Shown: in pieces, positions 34,800 to 46,913 of the stretch
How positions within the stretch are numbered: position 1 is the stretch's first letter
How the letters are laid out: each line of letters begins with the position of its first letter
Assembly (NCBI RefSeq): GCF_018991925.1
Contig: NW_024744357.1
Coordinates: 2,730,046 to 2,794,045, forward strand
Direction of reading: 5' to 3'
Source of the DNA: Homarus americanus
Lineage: Eukaryota > Arthropoda > Malacostraca > Decapoda > Nephropidae
DNA: 64,000 bases
Notes under the pieces: model-generated
What the model was told of the DNA's origin: nothing
Database searches by the model: none
Seen by the model: only the letters and a program-made list of their open reading frames with translations
Made by a program: the position numbers and the translations under genes

Positions 34800-35046
34800 G
34801 GACAACTGGCCGCCGCTGGCCGCAGCCCAACTGGCCGCGGGAAACTCGCCGCGGCCGACTGGCCGCCATATGGAACTTTTTGTTGACAACCTAACCTAAC
34901 CTAACCTAACCTAACCTAACCTAACCTAACCTGAGAGCGCAAAAATAGGCGTTTGCAGTTTACCCCCAGTCCGCGGCGGCCAGTCGGCCGCGGCGAGTTT
35001 CCCGCGGCCAGTTGGGCTGCGGCCAGATGGCGGCGGCCAGTTGTCC
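34800..35046. mobile_element. GC-rich foldback element with telomere-type core
   Basis: The left arm starts GGACAACTGGCCGCCGC and the right arm ends GCGGCGGCCAGTTGTCC. The arms are about 75 bp and nearly perfect inverted repeats built of GGCCGC and TTTCCCGCGG words. The centre holds an uninterrupted (CCTAA)n run at 34888-34932. No coding potential is seen. Confidence 0.75.
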
Positions 35047-35940
35047 CATTCACAGATCAGAACCTAAAAGGACAAAGTTCTCCAGCTATTATACATATTT
35101 TCATAATATACCGTACACATAAAACAAACAATGAAGGCAGTGAATACAAAGTCGGGGCAAAAAGCAAAGCTTAATTAGATTGATTGACAGATCAAGTCTC
35201 ATGTATAAAAGTGAAGAGGTTCAAGTGTTACGATAACCTCAGAAATGTTCAAAAGAGGAATAAATAGAGGTACATAAACCTTAAGCGAGCAACACGACAG
35301 TTCACACGAGGGCGTATCGTTGTCCCCAGGCAGCCCTTACAACACTATTGAAGAATGTGTCAACTCCGTACAGTACTGTACTGTACTTACATCAAGCTGG
35401 TAGCTCACCTCGCCGAACTACTGCCTCGTCCGTGAGTCTGTACAATATTCAGTTGTGTCATTATTTTTTAAGAAAATTATTAAATCCTTCTTTAATATTC
35501 CTGTCTTAATAGTGAGTCACATTCTGCAGGTGTACACAGCGCCTTACTGAACCAGCAGGAAAGTTTTTATTCTCTGCACCACTAAGCTATCCTCTGTAAT
35601 TCTCTCTGATATATGTGATTAAATCGATTCATAAGTCTTGGATATAAATTATTAAAGGCACGAATTTTTTTAGGATCGAGCAACGATTCGTTTGGTGCGC
35701 TTTGTGGCAGTGCGTCGCGTGCAGCAGACTGCCCGCTGCACCACAACACCGGCGCGTCCCTTGTAGTTAGTGGTGGAGCCAAGGGTGGAGCCACACAAAA
35801 TGATGGCGAACGTATAACAACATATGCTTCCAGGAACTGTATCCTGGTGGACGTTCCTATCTTAATCATAACCTAATATAATATAACAAACATAAAGTGG
35901 CGTAACTATGAGCCTGACCAAATGACTAAAAGCAAACTAT
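35047..35940. other. No firmly recognised feature
   Basis: A minus-strand frame of 95 codons at 35582-35869 ends with a locally plausible segment (ALNNLYPRLMNRFNHIYQ-like), but I cannot tie it to a family. The word GTACAGTACTGTACTGTA lies near 35370. Confidence 0.25.
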
Positions 35941-36026
35941 TATTTTTATTTTTTAATTTTTTTTTACTGGGATTAGCCCACCCGGGCATAGGTCACTGAT
36001 CCACATTGGGGCCTGGGGGCGAAAAT

Positions 36027-36102
<76 letters not shown>

Positions 36103-36412
36103 TAATAATAACAATAAAAACAATTATAATAAAAATAATAATAATAATAATAAAGAAATAAAAAAAAAGAAACAAAAAAGATCGAGAGTGAGAAACGATA
36201 TACTGTATGTTGTGTTGTCAATGGAAAGAGAAAAAATTGAGACCCTGCAATTGTGTGTAAATGAGACAGTCAGATCAGCAACCTGGGACTTGGTCACAAT
36301 TTTCGTGATGCCATATGGCAGCAGGGTCTACCATTAGACAACACATTATGCTTCCAATATCTTCCCAGGCGGTAGTACCGCCCTGTTTGGTAGCTACCTA
36401 CTACCTACTACC
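35941..36412 (-). mobile_element. SINE-like tripartite repeat, copy 3
   Basis: In minus orientation: head GGTAGTAGGTAGCTACCAAA, core CATATGGCATCACGAAAATT, then an expanded (TTA)n tract at 36028-36150, the module CCCGGGTGGGCTAATCCC and an A-rich end at 35941-35965. Confidence 0.7.
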
Positions 36413-36778
<366 letters not shown>

Positions 36779-37527
36779 CTTCAGTTTACTTCAGTTTGTT
36801 CCCTCCTTTCCGAATTCACGAGTTTATTTCCGCAATTAGCTCAATACATTCCGGCCAAATCAATATTTTTTTTCTGCCATTCCAGTTGAGTGATTCTTTT
36901 TTACAGCTGTTGAATATGCAAATAGTGTTTTGTATCAAATTTAAATTATTATGAAAAATGTTAGTAAACGAAATAGTCTGTTGTGAAGACTCATGGGAGT
37001 ACAGGTGCAGTCCTTGTATTTCTGGAGTTCAAATTAACATTTATTGTTTACAGGACAGAACCTCAACGTAAGGTAATGGTTATCATCTACAGGTCAAAGC
37101 CAGACAACATTAATTACCGTCTCGTCTTAAAGAGTAACTCGTGAGGGTTAGGTTACCTTTGGGTGAGTTTTTAGCCAAATATGGATCATGGCTAAAATAT
37201 ACCGTATGTCAGTGACTAATGAGAATGAAAAAAGAAAAAACGGATTCAGTAATTTGAAAGTGCTATTTGTATTTTTCGTTTAACCAATTATTGACATCAA
37301 CATATTGGGCATTTTTTTAGGCTTTTATCAACTACCAAGCAGAACGAGACCCCACTGGCACTTATTCTTTACATTATTATCTTAAAGGTGTTTCGCCACG
37401 AGCCACCAGCTTTCGACATCACGTGTGTATTTTGGTGTTTAAGAATGTACTACTGGGAATCACCCGAAGAGTCTCCACCCCAGTTTATTTCACCTAAGAT
37501 TAAACACGCGAAAACTATTTGGGGGAA

Positions 37528-37672
37528 TAAGGTTAGGCTAGGTTAGGTTAGGTTAGGTTAGGATAGGTTAGGTTAGGTTAGGATAGGATAGGTTAGGTTA
37601 GGTTGGGTTAGGTTAGGCTAGGTTAGGTTAGGTTAGGGTAGGATAGGTTAGGTTTGGTTAGGTTGGGTTAGT
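37528..37672 (+). repeat. Interstitial telomere-type (TTAGG)n block
   Basis: About 28 GGTTA pentamers with sporadic changes (GGCTA, GGATA, GGGTT). (TTAGG)n is the canonical arthropod telomere repeat; here it is internal. A degenerate GTGGTAGCGATA microsatellite follows at 37673-37810. Confidence 0.85.
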
Positions 37673-37810
37673 GGTAGTGGTCAAGGTAGCTGTAGTAGTA
37701 GCGATAGTGGTCAAGGTAGCTGTAGTAGTAGCGATAGTGGTGGTGGTAGCGATAGTGGTGGTGGTAGCGATAGTGGTAGCGATAGTGGTAGTGGTAGCGA
37801 TAGTGGTAGG

Positions 37811-38229
37811 GCACCTTTAAATTTGATCAAATGTAGAGTTCACTTGAGCACGCGCGCCGGTAAAATGGTGGGTGTCGGACAACAGTCACTCATGTTCCAG
37901 AACTACTCGCGCAGCTGCCGCACAACACGTATATACAGTATATTATGTTACCTCCCTAAATGTTCACGTGTTCTAAATTATAATATCTAAGATTATTACA
38001 AACGATCACACCATAAGATTGGTTAAGGAAAAATGAGTCCAGAATACATTAGATTTTTTTTTTAAATATCTTAGCTCAGTCTTGAAGAGTTGTTCATAAA
38101 ATATGTTTTAAAGACATATAGCGAAGTACGGGCACTCTTTACTGGTGGCGGATACATCGAAAGAACTCGAGTCCGTTTTCTTTAAGTTTAGAGAGACTTT
38201 GTTGGTGTGGATGATAGCTTAGTGTACGA
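37811..38229. other. No recognised feature
   Basis: No exon or repeat was identified. Part of 38100-38229 may be decayed 5' sequence of the LINE that follows. Confidence 0.3.
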
Positions 38230-38871
38230 GCAACACGACTAATCCAGGGCATTAGGAACCTTGAGTACAGAGACAGGTTAAAGCATCTTAATTTGCACTC
38301 CCTCGAGAGACGTAGAGTGAGGGGCGATATGATAGAGGTGTATAAATGGAAGTCGGCTAGACAAAGGGGACATTATAAAGCAGTGGTTCCCAAACTTTTT
38401 CTGATCATTACCCACTTTTCATATATGATCCTTATCCATGGCCCCCCTCTCCCAATCCATATCTCTGGCTGGCTCAGCTGCTGACTGGCTGTTCTAGTGT
38501 GGTGGGGCTTGGGATTTTTATGTGTACATAGCCTCAGCTTATGGCCCCCTAAATTTTGCTGGGGGGCCATGGCCCCCAGTTTGGGAACCACTGTTATAGA
38601 GGTACTCAAACTATCCAACCAGGAGCGAGCTCGTAACAATGATTTTAAATTTGACAAATTTAGATTTAGGCGCGAAATAGGTAAACAATGGTTTGGAAAT
38701 AGAGTAGTGGACGAGTGGAACAAGTTACTAAACATCATCAATAACTCGAATACGCTGGATAGCTTCAAACATGGGTTGGGTGGATATATGAGCAAATGGG
38801 GTTGGGTGTAAACGGGACTGCCCAGTATGGGCCAATAGGCCCGCTGCAGTTTCCTCCATTCTTATGTTCTT
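38230..38871 (+). pseudogene. CR1-like LINE 3' end, second family
   Basis: The plus frame reads IRNLEYRDRLKHLNLHSLER, then RRVRGDMIEVYKW, is cut by the MITE at 38381-38593, and resumes VLKLSNQERARNNDFKFDKF, FRREIGKQWFGNRVVDEWNK and LLNIINNSNTLDSFKHGL before TAA. Past it lies a short 3' UTR with GGGCCAATAGGCCCGCTGCAG and the tail ATTCTTATGTTCTTGATG. This recalls the short 8-bp repeat tails known from CR1 elements. It is a different family from copies A-C, and only the 3' end is present. Confidence 0.8.
38381..38593. mobile_element. hAT MITE with preserved 8-bp target duplication
   Basis: The ends are CAGTGGTTCCCAAACTTTTT and CCCAGTTTGGGAACCACTG. The flanks TTATAAAG (38373-38380) and TTATAGAG (38594-38601) match at 7 of 8. 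The 213-bp body has no coding sequence and carries inverted GGCCCCC words near both ends. It interrupts the LINE coding region. Confidence 0.9.
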
Positions 38872-39429
38872 GATGAACCCCCTCGAGGTATTTCCACCCC
38901 TGGCTATAAATTCTGCGTTAGAAATTCATGGAGTCATAGGAAAATGTATCTGCAAGCGCCTTGGTTGGAGGAATATATTCGATATTCAGTACCACGGAAG
39001 ACGGAGGGTACATGCGCGCCGGTCCATTCATCCCGGGTGGGTTAGCGCTCACGTTCTTGCTACCATAAATTTCCATGTCCAGTGAGTGTTCTTGGCGACC
39101 ATATAAATCTTCTTCTTGTGTTCATTTTGGGGATTTATGAAGCAGTTCGGAGCAAAAATGTAAATCACTTAACGTTTTGTTTTCTTCGTCAGAGGACTTT
39201 GGTGACTGACGGGTTGAGAAGAGCAAATAAGCTGAGGAACTTGATTTTTCGTGTACATTTTCACTCACTGCGCTGAGCCAGCTGACTGTTATTGCCTGCC
39301 AACATAGCACGGGGCGATGTGAATAAATACAAAGACAACAAACAACATTATTTGGATCACTTAATGTGTTGATCACGAGTGCAGTATTTCCAACACTTTA
39401 TCAGATGTTCAAGAGTACATTATTCCCAA
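38872..39429. other. No recognised feature
   Basis: Unique-looking sequence without a supported exon. Confidence 0.4.
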
Positions 39430-39530
39430 CGGCTTAGGTGTTCAAAGAACGATATTACCAACACTTTAGGTGTTCAAAAGACGATATTACCAACACTTTA
39501 GGTGTTCAAAAGACGATATTACCAACACTT
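39430..39530 (+). repeat. 32-bp tandem repeat, about three copies
   Basis: The unit CAACACTTTAGGTGTTCAAA plus AGACGATATTAC repeats with the first copy slightly changed. Confidence 0.85.
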
Positions 39531-40318
39531 CAACAGATAATTGTATTCTAGGTTATAAATTACTATTTTATTTTGGTGGAATCGACTGTTTACCATAGTT
39601 TGTATACCGACGCTGTCTATGTTGAATCAATGTGAAGTTGTATGACGATTTTGCTGAATAAATATCTATCTAAATGAAACAGCATAGAGAAGAGCATTAT
39701 AAGACAATATAACTATCACTCACAGTTGCATAACAGCACATAAGTTGTACCCAAATTCATATGAAACTCACTAGACTGATTATATTTATTGAGAGCCATG
39801 AGCCTACATATGTTATACTGTTAATTGCACGACTGAAAATTTTTTTTTGTCACTACGATTAAATTGGTAAATGGAGGTAATATGTTAATTATCCCCCAAA
39901 CTAAAGTAATAACTGAAGAGGTTATGTAAGATCACACATTAAAACACCGGAAGTCCCACTGTAGAAATTATTATTATTACTATTAATACTACTATTATCA
40001 TTACTATTATTATTATTACTATTATTATTACTACTACTTCTACTATTATCATTGCTATTATTATTATTACTATTATTATTACTATTGTTACTTATCACTA
40101 TTATTATTATTATTTAGTAGTAGTATTGTACAGTTGATGCTGTTCTTGGGGATGAAGGCGGGAAAGAGAGACTGTGAGGAGAGTGAACTGGTGTAAGGTA
40201 ACCACGGTGTCTGTCCTCTGGAGCCTAGTGTAAATACTTGATCGTCTGTGGTCAACACCGATGTGACACGTTGGTTCATCGTGACATACTGTGTGTGTGT
40301 GTGTGTGTGGGTGGGTGT

Positions 40319-40355
<37 letters not shown>

Positions 40356-40683
40356 CTATCCATACCACTGCCCTTTTGGGACAGTGAGTATACTGAACAC
40401 TGATTACCAAGCCTCACTCAGTGGACAAAGAAACTGTCTGGTCGACACTGAACACGATCGCTTTCACTTCGATGAGAGTCAGGTCCAGGTCCCCAGTAAC
40501 AGCTAAGTCGACAGGAAGTGCCTGGGTAGGACAGTACTGCAGGCGAGCGTTATATACACTAGTCCACCGCATCCCTGTATACTGTTTGAGACCATATTAC
40601 TGTGAGGATGGTCACACACACACACACACACACACACACGGAGATCGGAGGTTAAGATTCCTGTATAACGTAACACCAGATGT
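39531..40683. other. Microsatellite-rich stretch
   Basis: It holds a mixed (ATT/ACT)n tract at 39968-40118, (GT)n at 40290-40352 and (CA)n at 40614-40640. No gene is recognised. Confidence 0.5.
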
Positions 40684-41325
40684 TGTCCCCTTGTTGACTT
40701 CTGTTGTTGTCACGTTAACTGTTGGTGTCACGTTAGCTGTTGTTGTCACGTTAACTGTTATTGTCACGTTATCTGTTGTTGACACGTTAACTGTTATTGT
40801 CACGTTAGCTGTTGTTGTCACGTTAACTGTTGTTGTCACGTTAGCTGTTGTCATCACGTTAGCTGTTGTCGTCACGTTAGCTGTTGTCATCACGTTAGCT
40901 GTTGTCATCACGTTAGCTGTTGTTGTCATGTTAGCTGTTGTTGTCATGTTAGTTGTTGTCGTCACGTTAGCCGTTGTCGTCACGTTAGCTGTTGTCATCA
41001 CGTTAGCTGTTGTTGTCATGTTAGCTGTTGTTGTCATGTTAGCTGTTGTTGTCATGTTAGCTGTTGTTGTCATGTTAGTTGTTGTTGTCACGTTAGCTGT
41101 TGTTGTCATGTTAGCTGTTGTTGTCATGTTAGCTGTTGTTGTCATGTTAGTTGTTGTCGTCACGTTAGCTGTTGTCATCACGTTAGCTGTTGTTGTCATG
41201 TTAGCTGTTGTTGTCATGTTAGTTGTTGTCGTCAGGTTAGCCGTTGTCGTCACGTTAGCTGTTGTCATCACGTTAGCTGTTGTTGTCATGTTAGCTGTTG
41301 TTGTCATGTTAGCTGTTGTTGTCAT
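40684..41325 (+). repeat. 18-bp minisatellite
   Basis: About 35 units of the form GTCACGTTAGCTGTTGTT with recurrent C/T changes. As 18 is a multiple of three, the array stays open on both strands (Val-Thr-Leu-Ala-Val-Val on plus, Thr-Thr-Ala-Asn-Val/Met on minus). This explains long frames that are not credible genes. Confidence 0.9.
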
Positions 41326-41504
41326 AATAAATGTGCACCTTGACCTACTGTGTTACTGTACACTAGAGGTGACCTTTGACCTGTATTAGTGGCCACAGCG
41401 CCAGGCAGAGACACACCCGGGGAAGTGGGTCATGGTTCTTCATACAGTCCAACCAGATTAAAATGTCAGTGGTACAGGGAAGTGTCTTGTGTGAATGTTG
41501 AGGG

Positions 41505-42012
41505 TCACACTCTGGTGGCTCACTCACCTGTCAGTCCACTCACTCTGGTGGCTCACTCACCTATCAGTCCACCCACCCAGGCTCCACCACCCATCAGTCC
41601 ACACCCATTACAGGCTCACCTGCCCGTCAGTCCTCCGCCCACCTGGTGGCTCACCACCTGTCAGTCTACCCACCCCAGGACTCACCCGTCAGTCCACTCC
41701 ATTCTGTGGCTCACCCGCCCATCAGTCCACTCCATTATGGTGGCTCACTGCCTGCTCTTCCACGTCCTCTGCCCACTCTGGTGGCTCACTCACCTGTCAG
41801 TCCACTCACTCTGGTGGCTCACTCACCTATCAGTCCACTCATTATGGTGGATCACTCACCTATCAGTCCACTCACTCTGGTGGATCACTCACCTATCAGT
41901 CCACTCATTCTGGTGGCTCACTCGCCTGTCAGTCCACTCACTCTGGTGGCTCACTCACCTGTCAGTCCACTCACTAGCGGTGGCCCACTCGCCTTTCAGT
42001 CCACTCACTCGA
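41505..42012 (+). repeat. 33-bp minisatellite
   Basis: Units of CTCTGGTGGCTCACTCACCT plus GTCAGTCCACTCA repeat about 15 times. The first units and one around 41740-41780 are divergent. The period is a multiple of three, so all frames stay open. Confidence 0.9.
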
Positions 42013-43383
42013 AGTTGTAATAAAGACTCTAATTATTCTTTAAGGTCATTCAATGTATATTCAGATACATGTATATATAGTGACACATACCCTGTACGTA
42101 TATGCACATACACGAACACAAGATATGTGGACGTACACACACACAAGATAAATTCCACTCATAAACACACACATACAGACACACAAACGCACAGATCATA
42201 CACAGTTACTCATACTAACGCTTATACGCAAACATACACATCCATACACATAGTAATTAAAGTACAGACACCCAGACAGTAAACTTGAAAGAAGTAGAGC
42301 ACCACGCGCTGAATGAAGAGGAAGAAACAAGAACAAAAAGTGACCACACAGTCCTGCAGCAAACAGTGGAACGTGAGGTGAATATGTTAACAGCGTCCTT
42401 GTTTACACCTGTTAACACGTCGGAATTCTCGAATACCTTTAAATAGGAATTTGTACCCTCATAAGCTGGTCAAAGTATAAAGAAATATTCGTACTTTCAT
42501 CTAGTTGACTTTTACAGTACAACATAGAGATGGAGGTTGTGGTCTGCTTGCTATTGTCCACGGAGAACTCACCTCGGGACATTTTCTCCTCTCCAGTCAA
42601 GAAAAAAAATAATTCAACTTTAAGAACTCTTGTGTGACTGGTTCAAGGTGTCACGGTACGCGGCAGACCGTATACTGTACATTAGACGGTATTATTTTAG
42701 GGTGACGATAACATAGTGGAACATTGCTAACTTGGAGGATACCTAACCTAACCATAGCCACGATAACGCTGATATCGTAATTTTAATTATGTATTGTTAA
42801 TCAATGTCATTTACGTTAACTGTTGTTGCCGATTTAACTGTTGTTCTTATAATAAATGTAATCCTTGACCTATTGTGTCGAGTATCTTGTCTACATTTAC
42901 AAGATGTTTTCTACTGGTATTTATCTTAAGGTTATCGCCTGGATTGTGGAACCAAAGTGAGGTCGCTAACTCTCTTCTCCTTCCTCCTCCTACCCGCACC
43001 CCAGCCCTCACTTCTCCCCCCGGGTGGGAGGAAGACTAGAGCGACCTTTAACTCCCTCTTTATTAATTTATTCTGTTCTCGATATCCCGAATTACTCTCT
43101 CACCGTTTCATTATAATTATCCCCAACTACTAGTTTAGGGTCAGAGGTTAAATAAATTAATTAAATTCCTTCAGTATTTCCTCGTAGTGAAATAGGTGAA
43201 CTATTAAACATTGGGACCTATATTTTGGCGGCGGGCTGACATTAGCTACACTTGAACCTTAGATAATTTCTTACATTACTGAAACTGTAAATTTCCAACA
43301 CATAATTCGGATCACCTGAAGATTAGACACCCCAACTTATTTCAACAGGAGATTAACCATCTTAAGGGTTTCATTTATTTATC
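42013..43383. other. No recognised feature
   Basis: A CA-rich stretch lies at 42080-42250. The rest is unique-looking and lacks a supported exon. Confidence 0.4.
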
Positions 43384-43587
43384 TTTTTTTTGTATACGGG
43401 GCACAGGTCACTGACCCACATCAGAGATCGGGGGACGAAAATACAAAAAAAAAATAACAACAACAACAACAACAACAACAATAATAATAATAACAATAAC
43501 AATAATAATAATAATAATAACAAAAATAACAATATTAATAATAATAATAATAATATTAATAACAATATTAATATTAATATTATTATT

Positions 43588-43618
<31 letters not shown>

Positions 43619-43793
43619 TCAATAATAATAATAAAAAAATTAATAATAAAAATAACAAAATTAATAATAATAACAATATTAATAATAATAACAATATTAT
43701 TAATAATAATAATAATAATAACAATAATAACAAAATCAATAACGATAACAATAAAAATAATAATAATACAGAAATATTAATATTAATAATAAT

Positions 43794-43835
<42 letters not shown>

Positions 43836-44010
43836 ATTAATAATAATAATAATAATAATAACAATAAAAGTAACAACAATAATAATAATAATATAATAAT
43901 AATAATAATCATAATAAATAATGAAAATTATAAAAATTATAAAAATAGAATAAAACTATAATATACTCATTAATAATAATTAATGATTATAAAAATTATA
44001 AAAGATTAAA

Positions 44011-44053
<43 letters not shown>

Positions 44054-44317
44054 GAACCATAAATAAATAAAAAATAAAATAAAATCAATAGAGAGAAACG
44101 ATATACATTATGTATGTTGTGTTATCCAAGTAAGAGAAACAATTGAGACTCTGCAATTGTGTGTAAATGAGGCAGAAAGTCAGATCAGCAACCTGGGACT
44201 TGGTCACAATTTTCGTGATGCCATATGGCAGCAGGGTCTACCATTAGACAACACATTATGCTTCCAATATCTTCCCAGGCGGTAGTACCTCCTTGTTTGA
44301 CAGCTGCCTACTACCTG
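43384..44317 (-). mobile_element. SINE-like tripartite repeat, copy 4, with expanded internal tract
   Basis: In minus orientation: head CAGGTAGTAGGCAGCTG, core CATATGGCATCACGAAAATT and CAGGTTGCTGATCTGAC, then an internal (TTA/TTG)n tract grown to about 620 bp (43447-44070). The 3' module follows (TCCCCCGATCTCTGATGTGG, GTCAGTGACCTGTGCCCC) and an A run at 43384-43391. Long frames over the tract are poly-Asn/Leu read-through. Confidence 0.7.
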
Positions 44318-44456
44318 TTAGCATAAGGTTAGGTCAAGTAAGCATTAGGTTCGGTTAGCGTTAAGTTAGGTTAGGACCTAACCTAACTTAACGCTAAACC
44401 TAACCCAATACTTAAGGTTGACCTAACTGTTAGGTCAGCCTTAAGTTCGGGTAGGT
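44318..44456. repeat. Telomere-type palindrome
   Basis: Perfect inverted arms of 21 bp (44355-44375 and 44377-44397) meet around a single base. The left arm reads in the GTTAGG sense and the right arm in the CCTAAC sense. Weaker complementarity continues outward to about 44335 and 44440. All of it is made of decayed TTAGG-type units plus GCGTTAAG. Confidence 0.85.
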
Positions 44457-45168
44457 CAGTGTTTCTGAAACCTTTTCACTTCATCCCCCCATAAGGAACT
44501 CTCAACATGGCCCCCTTCACTTCTCTCCCAAGCCCCTCACAAATAATGATGACAATAAACTGTTTTGGTTCTCTTCCTTTATTTTAATGTTTACAATCAT
44601 CAAACACAATGCATATTTTGTTACAGTTCAATGGGATGGGCGACATTGTTTCCTTTGTCAGTCGACTGATTCGAGGTTGAGTCACTGATAGAGCACATCT
44701 CATGTGTGGGTCCACATGTAACAGGTTTCGGCTTTTATTCTCTACTTGAAGAAGGTGGAGAAACCAGATTCACTTAAATAAGTAGTAGAAAATGGCAAGA
44801 GGACTCGAAGTGCGATCTCACTAACTTTTGGATATGACTGACACATTGAGCACCAGAATGAAGTCAGAGATTTTTCTTCGTAGAGTCTCTGGCAGCAGAA
44901 TCGTTCTGAGATCAAGGAATTCATCTGAATAGGAACTAGAATAGTGCAATCTGAGCGAATCTGTTGGAAATGAAAAACTAGCTGCTGCACCATACTGTGT
45001 AAGCTGTACCGTACGGGTATTATGATTACACAGTGACAAAAAAAAAAAAAAAAATTATCCTATAACAAGGCAAAGTAACAAATAAAAGTTGAATCAGATT
45101 TTCCACATTTCCTCCAAACATATACTACTTACACTAGCCTTCCATGGCCCCCAGTTTGAGAAACACTG
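44457..45168 (-). mobile_element. hAT element inserted in telomere-type repeat
   Basis: The ends are CAGTGTTTCTGAAACC and CCCAGTTTGAGAAACACTG. The flanks GGGTAGGT (44449-44456) and GGTTAGGT (45169-45176) match at 7 of 8, fitting a hAT duplication. The interior keeps the C-terminal end of a transposase on the minus strand. Confidence 0.9.
44742..44993 (-). pseudogene. hAT transposase C-terminal dimerisation domain remnant
   Basis: The frame of 83 codons ends with LTSFWCSMCQSYPKVSEIAL, RVLLPFSTTYLSESGFSTFF. This is the hATC signature of the ZBED/SCAND3-like group (FW....YP.L...AL..LLPF.TTYLCE.GFS). The catalytic domain and BED finger are absent. Confidence 0.8.
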
Positions 45169-45733
45169 GGTTAGGTTAAATAAGGTTAGGTTAGCTTTAG
45201 ATCGGTTAATCTTCAATGAAATAAGCTGGGGTGCTTAATCTTCAGATGACCCATAACTCAGGTAAACACCAACCTGACTCCGGCCTTCAAATTCCTTTAA
45301 ATTAAGGTTTTTATAATAAGATGTCGTCTGGTTTATCTTGTGGCCTTTAAGTGAGTGTCAGGACTAGGTGGAGTTTTGGAGGATTATATTTCATTGGATA
45401 TTTAATTAATGATGCTTAGAGGTGACACCTTAACTTATGTGTTTGTCTTTTGTTCAGAGGAAATATTAGGAAAGTTGTCTTATTGGCAAAGGTATTGTAT
45501 AAATGGGTTAATTACATTTGATTTATATACTCTATCATCCTCTGTAACTTTCCACTGGCTATGAGGTAGCATGTTCAGAGCACGTGATAAGGTGTGCCCA
45601 TGGGAAGTAGCATCACTTAGTGCTGTGCTAAGGCATTAAGTAGCCGGCTCTCTGGCCACCTCTTGGGGCAGTAGTTTGATATCCTTGACGAGAGGAAGAC
45701 GTTATTGAGAGCCATCGTGGATGGTTCCGTCTT
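45169..45733. other. TTAGG-type stub, then unassigned sequence
   Basis: GGTTAGG units continue to about 45200 on the far side of the hAT element. The rest has no recognised feature. Confidence 0.4.
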
Positions 45734-45762
45734 CTATCGAGGGAGCCGTTCTCCCTCGATAG
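45734..45762. other. Perfect 12-bp hairpin
   Basis: CTATCGAGGGAG and CTCCCTCGATAG flank the loop CCGTT. TATTTAA follows at about 45823 and AATAAA at about 45920, so it could lie in an LTR or a promoter. No terminal repeat was found to prove either. Confidence 0.6.
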
Positions 45763-46170
45763 GTCACTACTCATCGGCATAGTTACTCAACCCCTCACAC
45801 CGACAGGACGTATTAAGCAGGACTATTTAACATAGCCTCCGTCCTCCTCTTAACACTCATAGCTACAGTGATAAGTTACGGTGATATACACTTGGAACTG
45901 TATCCTAGATAGTTCCTGAATAAATGGATAACAGACAATTGGGTTTCGCTACTAAAACCCGATATAATATACATGTTCCGGCCTCATTAACCCAGCAGTT
46001 AACAGGCCTAGAACAAAGTTATTCTTTATCTTCCTTATTTTTTTTCCATTTATGCTTGTTGTCTGCTATTGGATTATATTCATTATTTGTTACAGTATGG
46101 TGCCATTTTTACTTTAAATGTTTATTCGGTAGAACGTATATTACCGAATAAAAAAAATGAAGATGTACAG

Positions 46171-46215
<45 letters not shown>

Positions 46216-46913
46216 AAACCCGTCTCGTATTTCCATCCAGATTACGTTCATATAACATTCTGGTTCAGTTCACTGTCTTTGTTTGCCCCAGTCTACCTCT
46301 CAGTTTTACCAGAAAATGAGGAGACTTTGCCTACAGACGCATGGAACGTAAAATCTCTGCACCCAGGTGTTTTCTTCAACGTAAAATCTTAAGAAATACT
46401 TTCCAACATCATATTAAAACAAAGAGTGAAATATCGAGTTTAAATTCTACCATGACTAGTGTCAATGTTATAAAATTTACGATATTCGTATATTTAAACT
46501 TGTGCACGTAACCATATTAAATGACGACACTTCTAGATTCAGGAATTTCTGGATGTTTCCGAAAAATTCTGAATAACAAACCGAGGGCAGAGGAGGAGGA
46601 GGAGGATCAATAGCGAACTCATTACTCAGTGGATAGTCATCGAGGCGTGAGCTTTTATTAATGAACACAAAAGAAATGTAAAGTCAAGAGAAGATAATAG
46701 AGATGGAGAGATCGCTGGGTCAATACCTACTCGACCTCTTCCTCTCCTCTCCTATGACCTGATCCCACTCATTTTGTTCTTCTATAAGTATCTTTTGAAA
46801 TCATATCGAAGCCTCAGGACAAACGGATCACCTTCTTGAGTCTTTTTCAATCCTTTTAGTTTTTCTAACTCTCTGGCAACTACGAAATTAGTTTCATTAA
46901 ACGGCAACGTATT
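45763..46913. other. No supported gene
   Basis: (GA)n at 46173-46213. No exon is recognised. Confidence 0.4.

Noticed and set aside
35582..35869. 95-codon minus-strand frame as a host gene
   Set aside because: No domain, start context or splice site supports it, and a repeat origin is as likely.
37528..37672. Chromosome end
   Set aside because: The telomere-type block is short, imperfect and flanked on both sides by long unrelated sequence, so it is interstitial.
41389..42282. 297-codon plus-strand frame following directly on the preceding frame
   Set aside because: It starts at a GTG that overlaps the previous stop, has no domain, and most of it is the 33-bp array and CA-rich sequence.
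43371..43896. Poly-Asn, poly-Leu and poly-Ile frames
   Set aside because: They come from the (AAT)n tract inside the SINE-like repeat. The same applies at 35973-36221 and 57405-57686.
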